A DNA stretch of 64,000 nucleotides from Mariniblastus fucicola (lineage in GTDB: Bacteria > Planctomycetota > Planctomycetia > Pirellulales > Pirellulaceae). This document shows positions 1-8,994 of this stretch, piece after piece. The translations under genes were made by a program, and so were the position numbers. Positions within the stretch are counted from its first letter, which is position 1. Every line of letters begins with the position of its first letter. Under the pieces are notes generated by a model that saw only the letters and a program-made list of their open reading frames with translations, was not told the DNA's origin and made no database searches. The stretch lies in the NCBI RefSeq assembly GCF_008087665.1, contig NZ_CP042912.1:2046001-2110000 (forward strand), read 5' to 3'.

Positions 1-282
1 TCGGCTTGTCACATCCATCATTCGAGAAGGGCAAGCACTTTTTCTGATGTCGCTAATATGCCAGCACTTATGTCGAAATCACGAATCTGCAAATAAGCGA
101 TGCACTGCTGCGTAAAAAATGCGCATCGATAGCCTGCTTAACTATTGGGCAGCGGGCGTAGTGACATTTCCAGAATGTCCTTCTTCTCGCTTTTCTGGAG
201 ATTGTTCGGATTTGGCTCAAGAAACGGTGTTTTCGCCTGTTTTCAGGTCGAATATTGATTCACCGTGTTGGGAGCAAAGAAA

Positions 283-326
283 GGTGGCCACTGGCCTGTC
301 GACAATTGTAGTCAAGCACAGGCCAG
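283..326. repeat. Inverted repeat downstream of the TIM-barrel gene
   Basis: CTGGCCTGT at 291-299 pairs with ACAGGCCAG at 318-326, with GGTGG just outside on the left and TTCACC on the right. It lies 37 bases past the stop of the leftward gene and could be a weak transcription end, but it has no T-run. Its GGCCTGTG-like core resembles the dispersed repeat found near 21.7, 36.4 and 50.2 kb. The rest of bases 1-362 shows no convincing gene; short frames there have no family features. Confidence 0.4.
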
Positions 327-362
327 GGCGTGTTCACCTTCGATGAGTAAAACTTATCCTGC

Positions 363-1307
363 CTAACCGGCCAGTTCGTCGCGGCATTTTTCCAGCAACT
401 GGCGGGTCTTTGTAATGCCTTCTTTGGCTTCGCCTTGGCCTTCGAATTCGATGCCAACGTAACCACGGTAGCCGGCGTCGTAGACGATTTGCATGATCTT
501 GCGGAAATCGATGTCGACTTCGTTGCCTTCGGCGTCAAATTTGTATGCCTTGGCGCTGACAGCTTTCGCGAACGGCATCAGAGCAGCCATACCGATATAT
601 CGATCGTAGTAGTTGCCTTTTTTGCCGTTCCGAGGCCACTCGATCCAGAAATTGCCAAAGTCCGGAAGCGTGCCGCAGTTGTCGAGGTCGACTTTGCGGA
701 TCACTTGAGCCAGCCATTGGCCGTTCGAAGACAGACCGCCGTGGTTTTCGACGATCACGTTGATGTCGTGCTGGGCAGCGAACTCACTCAAACTTCTCAG
801 CCCATCGGCCGCACGTTCGGCTTGTTCCTGATACGTTCCGCCTGACGCCGCGTTGACGCGAATCGAGTGGCAGCCCATATGTTTTGCGGCTGTGACCCAT
901 TTATAGTGATTCTCAACCGCCTTTTTGCGTGCTGCGTCGTCCGGATTTCCAAGCTGGCCTTCGCCGTCGACCATGATTAGCAACGACTTAACGCCGTTAT
1001 CGTCGCATCGCTTGATCATTTGGTCCAAATACGCCGTGTCTTCGGCTTTGTCTTTGAAGAACTGATTGACGTATTCAATCGCGTTGATTCCAAGGTCTTT
1101 GGCGGTTTTGGCGAACTCGAGGTTGTCCATTTTGCCTCCGCGAAGTTCGCGGTTGAGCGACCACTGAGCCAGCGAAATTTTGAATGGAGGCTCATCAGCT
1201 GGCTTATTGATCGCAGCAAATGTCGAGGTAGCCGGTGCGGCAAGCGTCAGGGCTGCTGCTGCCGATGTTGCCGCGAGAAAGTCGCGACGATTGAGTGGAT
1301 TGGTCAT
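363..1307 (-). CDS. Tat-exported sugar phosphate isomerase/epimerase-like TIM-barrel protein
   Basis: The 314-residue product begins with a twin-arginine signal (RRDFLAATS, arginines 7-8) followed by an alanine-rich hydrophobic stretch to about residue 31, so export in folded form is expected. The mature part has the xylose-isomerase-like TIM-barrel pattern of the hydroxypyruvate isomerase/IolE superfamily, with strand-end motifs such as SLAQWSLNREL, IRVNAASGG, VIVENHGGLSS and YVGIEFEG; the Glu and His residues in these are the usual metal ligands of the fold. Planctomycetes carry many exported paralogues of this family. The exact substrate cannot be read from the sequence. The gene is single and convergent with nothing on its left; on its right it is divergent from the dehydratase gene. 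Confidence 0.85.
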   Translation of the reverse strand: MTNPLNRRDFLAATSAAAALTLAAPATSTFAAINKPADEPPFKISLAQWSLNRELRGGKMDNLEFAKTAKDLGINAIEYVNQFFKDKAEDTAYLDQMIKRCDDNGVKSLLIMVDGEGQLGNPDDAARKKAVENHYKWVTAAKHMGCHSIRVNAASGGTYQEQAERAADGLRSLSEFAAQHDINVIVENHGGLSSNGQWLAQVIRKVDLDNCGTLPDFGNFWIEWPRNGKKGNYYDRYIGMAALMPFAKAVSAKAYKFDAEGNEVDIDFRKIMQIVYDAGYRGYVGIEFEGQGEAKEGITKTRQLLEKCRDELAG

Positions 1308-1388
1308 TGGTTCTCCTGTGTTAAAAGTTCTCAGCGTGGCTCTATCATATACGGCGGGTCACAAATCTGAAAATACAGGGAACGACAT

Positions 1389-2345
1389 ATGCCAAAAACC
1401 GCAGTTTCTTTCGAAGACGTCCAGTCGGCGCATGAAGTCGTCGCCAAGTTTGCTCATCGTACTCCGATTTGGACGTGCGAAACGCTCGATCGGATCAGCG
1501 GTATGCAGCTGTTTTTTAAGTGCGAGAATTTTCAGAAAAGTGGAGCTTTCAAGTTTCGCGGCGCGATCACGGCGGTCAGTCGCCTGTCAGATGCGGAAAA
1601 GCAAAATGGTGTCGTGACGCACAGTTCCGGAAATCACGCTGCGGCTTTGACTCGCGCCGCGGCGATCAATGGCGTCGAAGCACATATCGTGATGCCAGAG
1701 AATTCTTCGAAAATCAAAATCGCTGCGGTTGAGGAATACGGCGGGAGGGTCACGCTTTGTAAACCTACGCTCGAGTCGCGCGAATCGACCGCGGAACTGG
1801 TTCGTCAGAAAACCGGAGCCACTTTGATTCCGCCTTTTAATCATCCTGATGTAATCGCCGGACAGGGGACGTGCGCGAAAGAGCTGTTTGAAGATGTTGA
1901 GTCGCTCGACGCCATCGTGGTTCCAATCGGAGGCGGCGGTTTGATGTCGGGTTCTTGCCTGGCCGCGGCGGCAATGTCGCCCTCAACCAGAATCATCGGC
2001 GCCGAACCGGCTGGAGCGGACGATGCATATCAGTCGCTGGCGGCAGGGCGAATGATTCCGCTAGAACGCGCGAATACAATAGCCGACGGTTTGCGTACCA
2101 GTCTCGGCGATATGACGTGGCCGATCATTCAAAAGCACGTCGAACAAATCGCGTTGGTATCGGACGAAGAGATCGTCGAAGTCATGAAGACGTTTTTTGA
2201 GCGATCGAAGTTGCTGATCGAAACCAGCTGTTGCGTAGCGGTTGGTGCGGCGCTGCTACGGAAAATCGAAAATCTGTCTCAGGGGAGCCGCGTCGGCGTA
2301 ATCATCACCGGCGGGAACGTGGATTTGGCCGCCCTGCCCTTTTAA
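1389..2345 (+). CDS. PLP-dependent threonine/serine dehydratase or serine racemase-like enzyme
   Basis: A 318-residue fold-type II PLP enzyme. The cofactor lysine is K55 in the motif SGAFKFRGA, the substrate-binding loop is SSGNHAAAL at about 79-87, and the phosphate-binding glycine run GGGGLMSG follows near residue 185. The length fits the single-domain catabolic threonine dehydratase/serine racemase group, because the C-terminal ACT-like regulatory domain of biosynthetic IlvA is absent. The expected reaction is deamination of L-threonine (or serine) to the 2-oxo acid, or racemisation of serine; the sequence alone does not decide. It ends 76 bases from a convergent SPFH gene. Confidence 0.85.
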   Translation: MPKTAVSFEDVQSAHEVVAKFAHRTPIWTCETLDRISGMQLFFKCENFQKSGAFKFRGAITAVSRLSDAEKQNGVVTHSSGNHAAALTRAAAINGVEAHIVMPENSSKIKIAAVEEYGGRVTLCKPTLESRESTAELVRQKTGATLIPPFNHPDVIAGQGTCAKELFEDVESLDAIVVPIGGGGLMSGSCLAAAAMSPSTRIIGAEPAGADDAYQSLAAGRMIPLERANTIADGLRTSLGDMTWPIIQKHVEQIALVSDEEIVEVMKTFFERSKLLIETSCCVAVGAALLRKIENLSQGSRVGVIITGGNVDLAALPF

Positions 2346-2359
2346 GGGTCAGCAAATGC

Positions 2360-2399
2360 TGCGGCTCAACTTGGCGCAACTGACGCAAGCAGAGCCGCA
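2360..2399. terminator. Possible bidirectional hairpin between convergent genes
   Basis: TGCGGCTC at 2360-2367 pairs with GAGCCGCA at 2392-2399 around a 24-base loop, in the 75-base gap between the dehydratase and the leftward SPFH gene. No T-run follows, so a role as transcription end is only a guess from position. Confidence 0.35.
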
Positions 2400-2420
2400 A
2401 CAATCCAATCTCAATTTTGC

Positions 2421-3329
2421 TCAACCGTCTCGTCCAACCTGAATCAGCATGTTGCTTTGATCTGGCAAGATGTCGATTGAAGCGTTTGAATTCAAAAGGT
2501 TTTCGACTTCCATCACTTCCAGAACCGTTTCCAGGATCTCCGGATCTTTCTTGGCGATCTCGTTTAGTGCCTCGCCGACGATCTGCGGCCGCGAAGAAGC
2601 GGCTTCGGCCATTTTCTGTGACACTCGAAATGCAGTTTCGGATTTGATCAGTCCGACCCGGTTCTCCCCGTCCTGTTTCATCGCGCTCGTCACCTGGACC
2701 AGTCGCTTCACTACTTTTTCAGTAATGTTGTCGACCATCCCACGATCCGTGAAAGCGACTTTGCGAATGTAAACCGATCCCAAAGAGTAGCCCCACTGTT
2801 CGGAGAGCGGAGACACCGTTGCGCGAACGTTGCGGCTGAGCGAATGACGATCTTCGAGCATCTTTTCCATCTCAAGATTGCTCAGCGTCGAAATCGTGGA
2901 ACTGGTAACGTTCGCCTGAAGTGAACCTTCTGGATTGGCGTTGGTGAACAGGTAGGAAATCGGATCCGAGACGCGCATCTCGTACCAAATGCCGACGCCC
3001 ATCGGCGTTCCCTCTTCCGAGTTCACCATCTGGTTCCGCATATAATGCTGACGCAGCGATGTCCCGACCACGTACTTCTTGCCGAAGAAAGGAATCAGCA
3101 ACGCCTTGGGGCCGAACTTGGTCAGCGGAAATTGCAAACCCGGTTCGTCGATCGTGCCGATGACTTTTCCGAACAGCGTGAAGACTTGCGACTGACATTC
3201 GTTGACGCAAGCGTAGAGCCCGAACATGCGAGCCAAGCCAAGGAAAATCGGAATGGCCAGGAGTCCCATGAGGAAACCAGGGATCGCATAAGGCAGCCAG
3301 CCGATGAGTGATTCGATCAATTCTTCCAT
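2421..3329 (-). CDS. SPFH/band-7 membrane protein, HflC-like partner
   Basis: The 302-residue product has an N-terminal membrane segment (about residues 8-35, with a second short hydrophobic part) and then an SPFH (stomatin/prohibitin/flotillin/HflKC) domain; the C-terminal part is Ala/Glu-rich and helical. The ATG at 3329 was chosen over an upstream in-frame GTG at 3350 because an AGGGAGGA ribosome site sits just before it, inside the end of the upstream gene; the gap to that stop is one base. The tight pairing with the next SPFH gene matches the HflK-HflC arrangement, where both subunits form a membrane cage that controls the FtsH protease. FtsH itself is not in the window, so the target is inferred. 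Confidence 0.8.
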   Translation of the reverse strand: MEELIESLIGWLPYAIPGFLMGLLAIPIFLGLARMFGLYACVNECQSQVFTLFGKVIGTIDEPGLQFPLTKFGPKALLIPFFGKKYVVGTSLRQHYMRNQMVNSEEGTPMGVGIWYEMRVSDPISYLFTNANPEGSLQANVTSSTISTLSNLEMEKMLEDRHSLSRNVRATVSPLSEQWGYSLGSVYIRKVAFTDRGMVDNITEKVVKRLVQVTSAMKQDGENRVGLIKSETAFRVSQKMAEAASSRPQIVGEALNEIAKKDPEILETVLEVMEVENLLNSNASIDILPDQSNMLIQVGRDG

Positions 3330-3330
3330 T

Positions 3331-4353
3331 TTAGATTCCTCCCTTTTCACTTGTTCCCGTTGTCTGGATGACGCGTTTGGCCTTGCTGAACAAAGGGATC
3401 CGCAAATTCCTCAGGTAGGCTCGCAAACAATCCGAACCGCCCTCTTTTTTGATTTGAGACAGCGTCTCGGCCAGTTCTTTCAGTGGAGCAACTTCGGCTT
3501 GTGCGTTGTTCGTCGCGATTTCGACAGCTCGTGCGCTCATCGTGATTTGCTGTTCCGAATCCGCGCGAGCGGTACTCAGATCGCCTGCGACCTGGTTGCG
3601 AGTGCTGTTGATCGCCGACAACGCTCGGTCGACTTCGCCCGGCGGATCGATTTCCGTAATCAATGCCGCGTCCAACTCAATTCCGTAGCGACCGGTCGTC
3701 GATCGACATTGCTCTTCCATGTACTGATTGAGCAGCGGAAGATTTTTCCGCAGGTCATTGATCGAAACGCCTTCTGATAATTCGACCGCGGAATCAGTTT
3801 CCTCAACGACAGCATCTGCGTCCGATGGTTCTGCATCCGAAAGCAGAGCCTGGCCTCGCGGATCGACGAAGTTTGCGACACGTTCCCGCAAAACTGAAAC
3901 GAAGTAGCCCATCACGTGCTCCAGCGGACTCGCGACGCCGAACAGATAGGGATAAAGATTGCTTTCGCTGACTCGATAGCGAAGCTGACCATTGATTCCC
4001 GTGGTCAAGTTGTCTTTGGTGACCGCTTCGATGGTGTCCTGGGCCTTCGATGGATCCCACGACAAGTCAACGGCTTGAGTCGCGACGCTGACTTTCCGCA
4101 CGCGCTGCCACGGCATTTTGAAGTACGGCCCGCCTGGTCCGACGACTCGAACTTGAGGAAACTCATAGCGTTCCTCTTCTTCGCTGGTCATTTCGGATGG
4201 TTTTTGCAACGTTTTTTCGCGAAGCCGCTGAGCCTTGCCAAAGCTTGTGACGACGGCGCGTTGGTCAGGGCTGACGGTATAGAAACCGCCGATCCCTGCG
4301 CGGAAAACGGAGTATGTCATGACTCCCAAAGCAAGGAAAACTAAAAAGACCAT
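3331..4353 (-). CDS. SPFH/band-7 membrane protein, HflK-like partner
   Basis: A 340-residue protein with one N-terminal transmembrane segment (about residues 2-20) and an SPFH domain from the motif GFYTVSPDQRAVVTSFGK onward. This stretch is the usual entry into the HflK/stomatin domain. The C-terminal third is rich in Ala, Glu and Gln and is predicted helical, as in cage-forming family members. It is the first gene of a two-gene unit; its stop codon is one base from the start of the second SPFH gene, so both are almost certainly co-translated. The likely role is membrane protein quality control or membrane organisation. Confidence 0.8.
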   Translation of the reverse strand: MVFLVFLALGVMTYSVFRAGIGGFYTVSPDQRAVVTSFGKAQRLREKTLQKPSEMTSEEEERYEFPQVRVVGPGGPYFKMPWQRVRKVSVATQAVDLSWDPSKAQDTIEAVTKDNLTTGINGQLRYRVSESNLYPYLFGVASPLEHVMGYFVSVLRERVANFVDPRGQALLSDAEPSDADAVVEETDSAVELSEGVSINDLRKNLPLLNQYMEEQCRSTTGRYGIELDAALITEIDPPGEVDRALSAINSTRNQVAGDLSTARADSEQQITMSARAVEIATNNAQAEVAPLKELAETLSQIKKEGGSDCLRAYLRNLRIPLFSKAKRVIQTTGTSEKGGI

Positions 4354-4540
4354 CAGTCAAACACCTCGATCAGAAACAGGTTGAATCCACGCTGCATACT
4401 ACTTTGAGTATAGAGCAATTCAACATGCCGAAGTGCGGTCGGGAGAAAGCAAATTTGGAATCGAGCCGAACGACCGTCGGCACGCGAATCCGACGGATCA
4501 CTTTTCGGGAGCGTAATCAGTCCAGCCAGCGACCGATGGT

Positions 4541-5728
4541 TCAGTCTTCTCGCAAAGTCAGCGGATGATCGGACAGCGGATCGTTGACAGAGATCGCAAT
4601 CGATCCGTCCAGGATTTTCTCGACCAGTTGCCCAACCAGACCTGCTCTCCATCCGGTGGCGAGTTTCGGTGGCGTCTTCAAATCCAGCACGCCCATTCGC
4701 CAGGCTGCAAGGTTGCGAACTTCGTCGCTGGTTCCAACGATCGAAGACGCAATGTTTTGCTCACGGCAAACGACTTTCAACGCGATATTGATGAACTGGC
4801 CCAACAAGCCGAGGTTCGTCGTTTTGCTGCGAGGCAACTTTTTCGGATAGTCGTCTTTGTTCAGGCTCAACGCTTTTTCGATCGCGTCCGAGATTGGTTG
4901 GATCGCGTTTCTCGCAACCCGGTTTTCGAAACCGCGGATCGCACGAAGCCTCTCAATGTCCGACGATCCGCGTTTGGCCAGTTCCGCAATCAGGTCGTCC
5001 GCAAGCACGCGCCTCGGTGCGCGATTTTTTCGCTCCGCTTCACCGTCGCGCCATATCCAGAGCTCGCGAACGATCGCCAGCGACTTGCGGTTCATGTTCG
5101 CGATGCCGGATACTCGACGCCACTGCGGTTCGTCAATTGTTTTCTCAAGTTCGCCCTGCCACGAATTCATCTCGTCACGAATCCAGTCGCAGCGACCGAG
5201 CTTGGTCAGCTTTTTCAGAATTTTATTGTACAACGGAATCAGGTGCGTTACGTCCTGAAGCGCGTACGCCATTTGTCGATCCGAAAGCGGTCGCCGAGCC
5301 CAATCGGTGCGCGTTTCACCTTTATCCAATGACTCGCCAATCACGCGCGAGACAAGATTTCCGTAAGACGACGGGTAGTCCATTCCGATCAGCCCGGCAG
5401 CCAGTTGCACATCGAAAAAGTTAACCGGTCGTTGGCCGATGGCTCGATAGCAAAACAGAAATTCTTCTCGCGCGGCGTGCACGATCGTTACATGGTCACC
5501 GGTGCAGAGAGCTTTCCAGAACAGGTCAACGTTGCTGACTTCCATCGTGTCAACAATCGCGTACTCTGATTCGGTCGCGACTTGCAGCAAACACAGTTCG
5601 GGCCGGTATCGGTTCTCTGAAACAAATTCAGTGTCAAATCCGATATACTTCGCGGACTCAAGCCGCTTGCATAACGATTCCAGAGCGCTGTCGGTAGTTA
5701 TAAATTCGAATTCGGGAAGTTCGGACAT
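4541..5728 (-). CDS. rnd: Ribonuclease D-like 3'-5' exonuclease with HRDC domain
   Basis: The 395-residue product has the DEDDy exonuclease fold followed by HRDC-type helical regions, as in RNase D, which trims the 3' ends of tRNA precursors. Exo I is FDTEF (D32 and E34) and Exo III is in YALQDVTHL (Tyr and Asp). At Exo II, where the E. coli enzyme has HAGSEDLEVF with catalytic Asp85, this protein reads HAAREEFLFC, so Glu stands in for Asp. The ATG at 5728 is preferred to an in-frame TTG 27 bases upstream. The gene is divergent from the mfnB homologue with about 70 bases between the chosen starts. Confidence 0.85.
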   Translation of the reverse strand: MSELPEFEFITTDSALESLCKRLESAKYIGFDTEFVSENRYRPELCLLQVATESEYAIVDTMEVSNVDLFWKALCTGDHVTIVHAAREEFLFCYRAIGQRPVNFFDVQLAAGLIGMDYPSSYGNLVSRVIGESLDKGETRTDWARRPLSDRQMAYALQDVTHLIPLYNKILKKLTKLGRCDWIRDEMNSWQGELEKTIDEPQWRRVSGIANMNRKSLAIVRELWIWRDGEAERKNRAPRRVLADDLIAELAKRGSSDIERLRAIRGFENRVARNAIQPISDAIEKALSLNKDDYPKKLPRSKTTNLGLLGQFINIALKVVCREQNIASSIVGTSDEVRNLAAWRMGVLDLKTPPKLATGWRAGLVGQLVEKILDGSIAISVNDPLSDHPLTLRED

Positions 5729-5799
5729 CCGGGTGGCGGGGTTGGTCGAGGGCAATGTTAAAGTTTAACTCAAGCGGCGAAAACTGGATACGCCAAACT

Positions 5800-6555
5800 A
5801 TGAATCACACTCACTCAGCTCGTAAAAATACCGTTGGTCTTCTGGTTAGCGTGAGAAGTCTTCGCGAAGCCGCGGTCGCGGAAAGTGCTCAATGCGTCAC
5901 GATTATTGACCTCAAAGAGCCTGAGCACGGGTCGCTGGGTTGCGTTTCGATCGAAGTCGCCAATGCCGTGCTAGACGATCTTTCCGGTGATTCTCTGAAA
6001 AGCATCGCGCTCGGCGAAGCAAAAGATTGGCCCGTTTGGCCGCAGGTGGATGCCGCGATTCGAAATCAAGTGCTCGCTGGTTTCGATTTTGCCAAAGTTG
6101 GCCTCTCCGGGTTGGTTGACCAGCCAGATTGGGTGTCGCGATGGAAGATCTGTTTTGCTGGGCTTCCCGATCGAGTTCAACGCGTCGCTGTGGCTTACGC
6201 GGATGAAGATCTGGCTCAGTCGCCATCGATTGAGAGCGTGATTGAAGCGGCGGAAGAAGTCGGCTGCAACGTTCTGTTAATCGATACGTTCAATAAACAG
6301 CACGGCGGTCTGTTGAAGCTGCTGACGGAACAGCGGCTGGCTTCGATCATTCAGTCAGCGAAAAAGCGGAAACTGAAAGTCGTGCTTGCGGGATCGTTGA
6401 CGCATGAAGACGTTGCGGCGATCAGACAACTCAGCCCCAGCCTCGTTCCGGACCTGATCGCCGTCCGTGGCGCGGTTTGCCAGCACGACCGAAGCTCCGC
6501 TATCGATGCCACGAAGATCGAGGCCCTCGGCAGTCTGCTTTCTTCACAAAGCTGA
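5800..6555 (+). CDS. mfnB: MfnB-like (5-formylfuran-3-yl)methyl phosphate synthase (DUF556)
   Basis: A 251-residue TIM-barrel protein matching the archaeal MfnB family, which condenses two glyceraldehyde-3-phosphate molecules into the furan precursor of methanofuran. The Schiff-base lysine motif is visible as IIDLKEPEHGSLG (K39); a second conserved lysine is in AKVGLSG and a third region is LIDTFNKQHGG, matching the three conserved lysine sites of the family. Planctomycetes are known to carry tetrahydromethanopterin/methanofuran-linked C1 genes, and this is one of that set. ATG 5800 was chosen because the family begins near LLVSVRS; an earlier in-frame ATG at 5755 would add 15 unrelated residues. 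No other C1 gene is adjacent. Confidence 0.82.
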   Translation: MNHTHSARKNTVGLLVSVRSLREAAVAESAQCVTIIDLKEPEHGSLGCVSIEVANAVLDDLSGDSLKSIALGEAKDWPVWPQVDAAIRNQVLAGFDFAKVGLSGLVDQPDWVSRWKICFAGLPDRVQRVAVAYADEDLAQSPSIESVIEAAEEVGCNVLLIDTFNKQHGGLLKLLTEQRLASIIQSAKKRKLKVVLAGSLTHEDVAAIRQLSPSLVPDLIAVRGAVCQHDRSSAIDATKIEALGSLLSSQS

Positions 6556-6647
6556 CCGACAGATTAAATCTGATCTGGTGGCAACTACCCCACGCCGATC
6601 GCAACGCGCTATGACTGCAGCCAATCCCAGGCTGGGTTGAGCTGGAA

Positions 6648-7091
6648 TTAGGCCTGTCGCGCATCGGCATGTTGTTCGGCCAGCCATGACTCGATTTTGA
6701 GTTTGATCTCGTCGCGGACCTCGCGAAACTTCTCCAGCTTTTCCTCATCCGTGCCCGATAGTGCCGCCGGATCTTCGAAAGGCCAGCTAAGCGTCTGTAG
6801 CACGTTGGGCCAAATTCGCGGACAGGAAGTCTCGGCTTTGTCGCACACAAAAACAACATAGCGAGCGGCGACTTTTCCGAGATAGTCGCTGAGCGGTTTC
6901 GAACGATGGTCTTCAAGGTCATAGCCAATCTCATTCATCACCTGAACGGTGAGCGGATTGACGCCAGCCGGTTCCAGCCCTGCGCTGTGGACCTCGAATC
7001 GATCACCAGCTTGCCGACGCAGAAACGCCTCCGCCATTTGGCTACGCGCAGAGTTTCCAGAACAGAGAAAAAGCACGATCGGTTTGGCCAT
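6648..7091 (-). CDS. arsC: Arsenate reductase, thioredoxin-coupled low-molecular-weight phosphatase type
   Basis: The 147-residue enzyme reduces arsenate to arsenite. The phosphatase-loop CX5R motif is CSGNSAR with C10 and R16. The relay cysteines C83 and C90 (CDKAETSC) correspond to the second and third cysteines of the S. aureus/B. subtilis type, so thioredoxin should regenerate it. The acid in WPFEDP (D107) fits the general acid. ATG 7091 is chosen because the family begins at [13 protein letters not shown]; the upstream 30 residues of the open frame are not family sequence. It is the last gene of the leftward ars cluster, 126 bases after arsA. Confidence 0.92.
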   Translation of the reverse strand: MAKPIVLFLCSGNSARSQMAEAFLRRQAGDRFEVHSAGLEPAGVNPLTVQVMNEIGYDLEDHRSKPLSDYLGKVAARYVVFVCDKAETSCPRIWPNVLQTLSWPFEDPAALSGTDEEKLEKFREVRDEIKLKIESWLAEQHADARQA

Positions 7092-7217
7092 GGTTTGGAT
7101 TCCCAATTGAATAAGCAAATGGTTTGATGGAAGTAGTCGAACCCCGAAGCAACAGCAAGGCGACGGCAGCGTCTTGCTCAAACTTCGAGGTGGACCACGG
7201 ACAAAACGCGTCCAAAA

Positions 7218-8984
7218 CTAGGAAGCAATCAGCTCGTCAGCCAGTCGGCGAAGGTTTTCAAGTCCCGTCGGTGACTCTTTCTGCCACGGCAAAATCGCCA
7301 ACCGATTCGACAACGAATCACGGACTTCGCGAACAAACGGAACTTCATTCTGTTTTCGCTGCAGCAAAACCGGGTCGGAAACGTCGAGCGACTGAAAACT
7401 CTGATTGATCACCCACGCATATGGCTCAATCTCGGCCCGACGAAGATCTTCCTGAAGCTGTGTCGCTTCGTGAACCGGTGTCGCTTCCGGCAACGCCACG
7501 ATCAACATGCGAGCAAATTTCGGATCGCGTAGCCGCGGCAAAAGCTCTTGCACATATTCGGGCATCTCCGTCGTATGACGTGTCACTTCGCGATGGTAGG
7601 CCAACGCCGAATCAAGCAGCAAAACCGTATGACCTGTCGGAGCCGTATCAAGCACGACGAAATGATCGCCTCCTTCGGCCACCGCGCGGGCGAACGCACG
7701 AAAGACCGCGATCTCTTCGGTGCAAGGCGAACGCAAATCTTCTTCCAATAATGCTCGACCCTGTTCGTCCAGATCCGAGCCAGCCGTTGCCATGACTTCG
7801 GCCTTGTACTGCTCGACTTCTTCCGCCGGATCGATTCGGCTGACCGTCAGGTTCGGAAGGTTCTCTGTGGCCATCGTGGAAACCAGATGAGCCGCCGGAT
7901 CGGTTGTCGAAAGTAAAACGTTGTGTCCGCGACCGGCAAGTGCAACAGCGATCGATGCCGCGACCGTCGTTTTGCCAACGCCGCCCTTGCCCATCGTCAT
8001 CACCACGCCGTGGCCCGAAGCAGAGATGTCTTCGACCAGTCCGCCCAGGCCGATCGGCAGATCCTCCAGCACGTCATTCGACAAACGAACTTCGTGAACC
8101 GCGTCCGGATTGCCGACTTGTCGCAACGCATCAACTCCCATCAAGCTGGTCGCCAACAACGGAACCGAAGTGCGGGGTAGCGATTCGATGGCTGCCGGAA
8201 TCGTATCCAGTGACTTTTGACAGCGACTCTCCATCGCCGCCGCGAACTGGTCGTCTTTCGATGCAGCCGTGAATACGCCGTTGACGATCAAGCGTTGGTT
8301 CTTGATCCCAAGATGTTGCAACTCGCCGCTCGTTTCTGCGGCTTCGCGAAGCGCGGAAGTCTCTGGTCGAGTCACCAACACGAGTGTCGTTGCGTTTCCA
8401 TCCGACAACGCGTCAACGCTTTTCTGATAGATCAACTTTTGATCCTGCAATCCAGCCAACGGACCAAGGCAGGAAGTCCCCGTTGTGTTCGAGTCCATGA
8501 ACCCGGACCACGCTGACGGCAAAGTCAGCAAACGCAACGTGTGGCCTGTCGGAGCGGTGTCGAAAACGACGTGGTCGTACTGCGAAGTCGAATCTGCGTC
8601 GCCCAGCAATCTCGAAAACTCGTCAAACGCAGCGATCTCGACCGTGCAAGAACCGGAAAGCTGCTCTTCCATGCTGGCCACTGCCGATTCCGGCAAAACG
8701 CCGCGATAGGGGCCGATCATTCTCTCGCGATACAGCCTCGCCGATTCCACCGGATCGATGTTCATCGCTTGCAAGTTTTCGACTCCGTTGATCGGCGTCG
8801 GTGTGCTTTTGATTTCGGTCGCCAACACATCGTGAAGGTTCGATGCCGGATCGGTCGAAACGAGCAGCACTCGCTTTCCCTGTTCCGCCAATTGAACCGC
8901 AGTCGCACAAGCCATCGAAGTCTTGCCGACTCCGCCCTTGCCTGTAAAGAATAAATTTCGGGTTGGATTTTCAAAAAGTTTCAT
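7218..8984 (-). CDS. arsA: Arsenite-transport ATPase ArsA, two fused ATPase halves
   Basis: A 588-residue soluble ATPase that energises arsenite export. Each half has a deviant Walker A motif GKGGVGKT (first at residues 15-22, second near 335) and a signature DTAPTGHT. The three cysteines that bind As(III) in E. coli ArsA (113, 172 and 422) are present in SGSCTVEIAAF, TSCLGPLAGL and SPCTEEIAVF, so allosteric metal activation should be intact. The start is ATG 8984, behind an AGGAG ribosome site and 10 bases after the arsD stop; an upstream in-frame start would overlap arsD. ArsA normally docks on ArsB or Acr3, but no such permease gene is seen nearby. Confidence 0.94.
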   Translation of the reverse strand: MKLFENPTRNLFFTGKGGVGKTSMACATAVQLAEQGKRVLLVSTDPASNLHDVLATEIKSTPTPINGVENLQAMNIDPVESARLYRERMIGPYRGVLPESAVASMEEQLSGSCTVEIAAFDEFSRLLGDADSTSQYDHVVFDTAPTGHTLRLLTLPSAWSGFMDSNTTGTSCLGPLAGLQDQKLIYQKSVDALSDGNATTLVLVTRPETSALREAAETSGELQHLGIKNQRLIVNGVFTAASKDDQFAAAMESRCQKSLDTIPAAIESLPRTSVPLLATSLMGVDALRQVGNPDAVHEVRLSNDVLEDLPIGLGGLVEDISASGHGVVMTMGKGGVGKTTVAASIAVALAGRGHNVLLSTTDPAAHLVSTMATENLPNLTVSRIDPAEEVEQYKAEVMATAGSDLDEQGRALLEEDLRSPCTEEIAVFRAFARAVAEGGDHFVVLDTAPTGHTVLLLDSALAYHREVTRHTTEMPEYVQELLPRLRDPKFARMLIVALPEATPVHEATQLQEDLRRAEIEPYAWVINQSFQSLDVSDPVLLQRKQNEVPFVREVRDSLSNRLAILPWQKESPTGLENLRRLADELIAS

Positions 8985-8994
8985 CGTCTCGCTC

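Noticed and set aside
119-346. 75-codon rightward frame at the left end
   Set aside because: No ribosome site or domain, and it runs through an inverted repeat.
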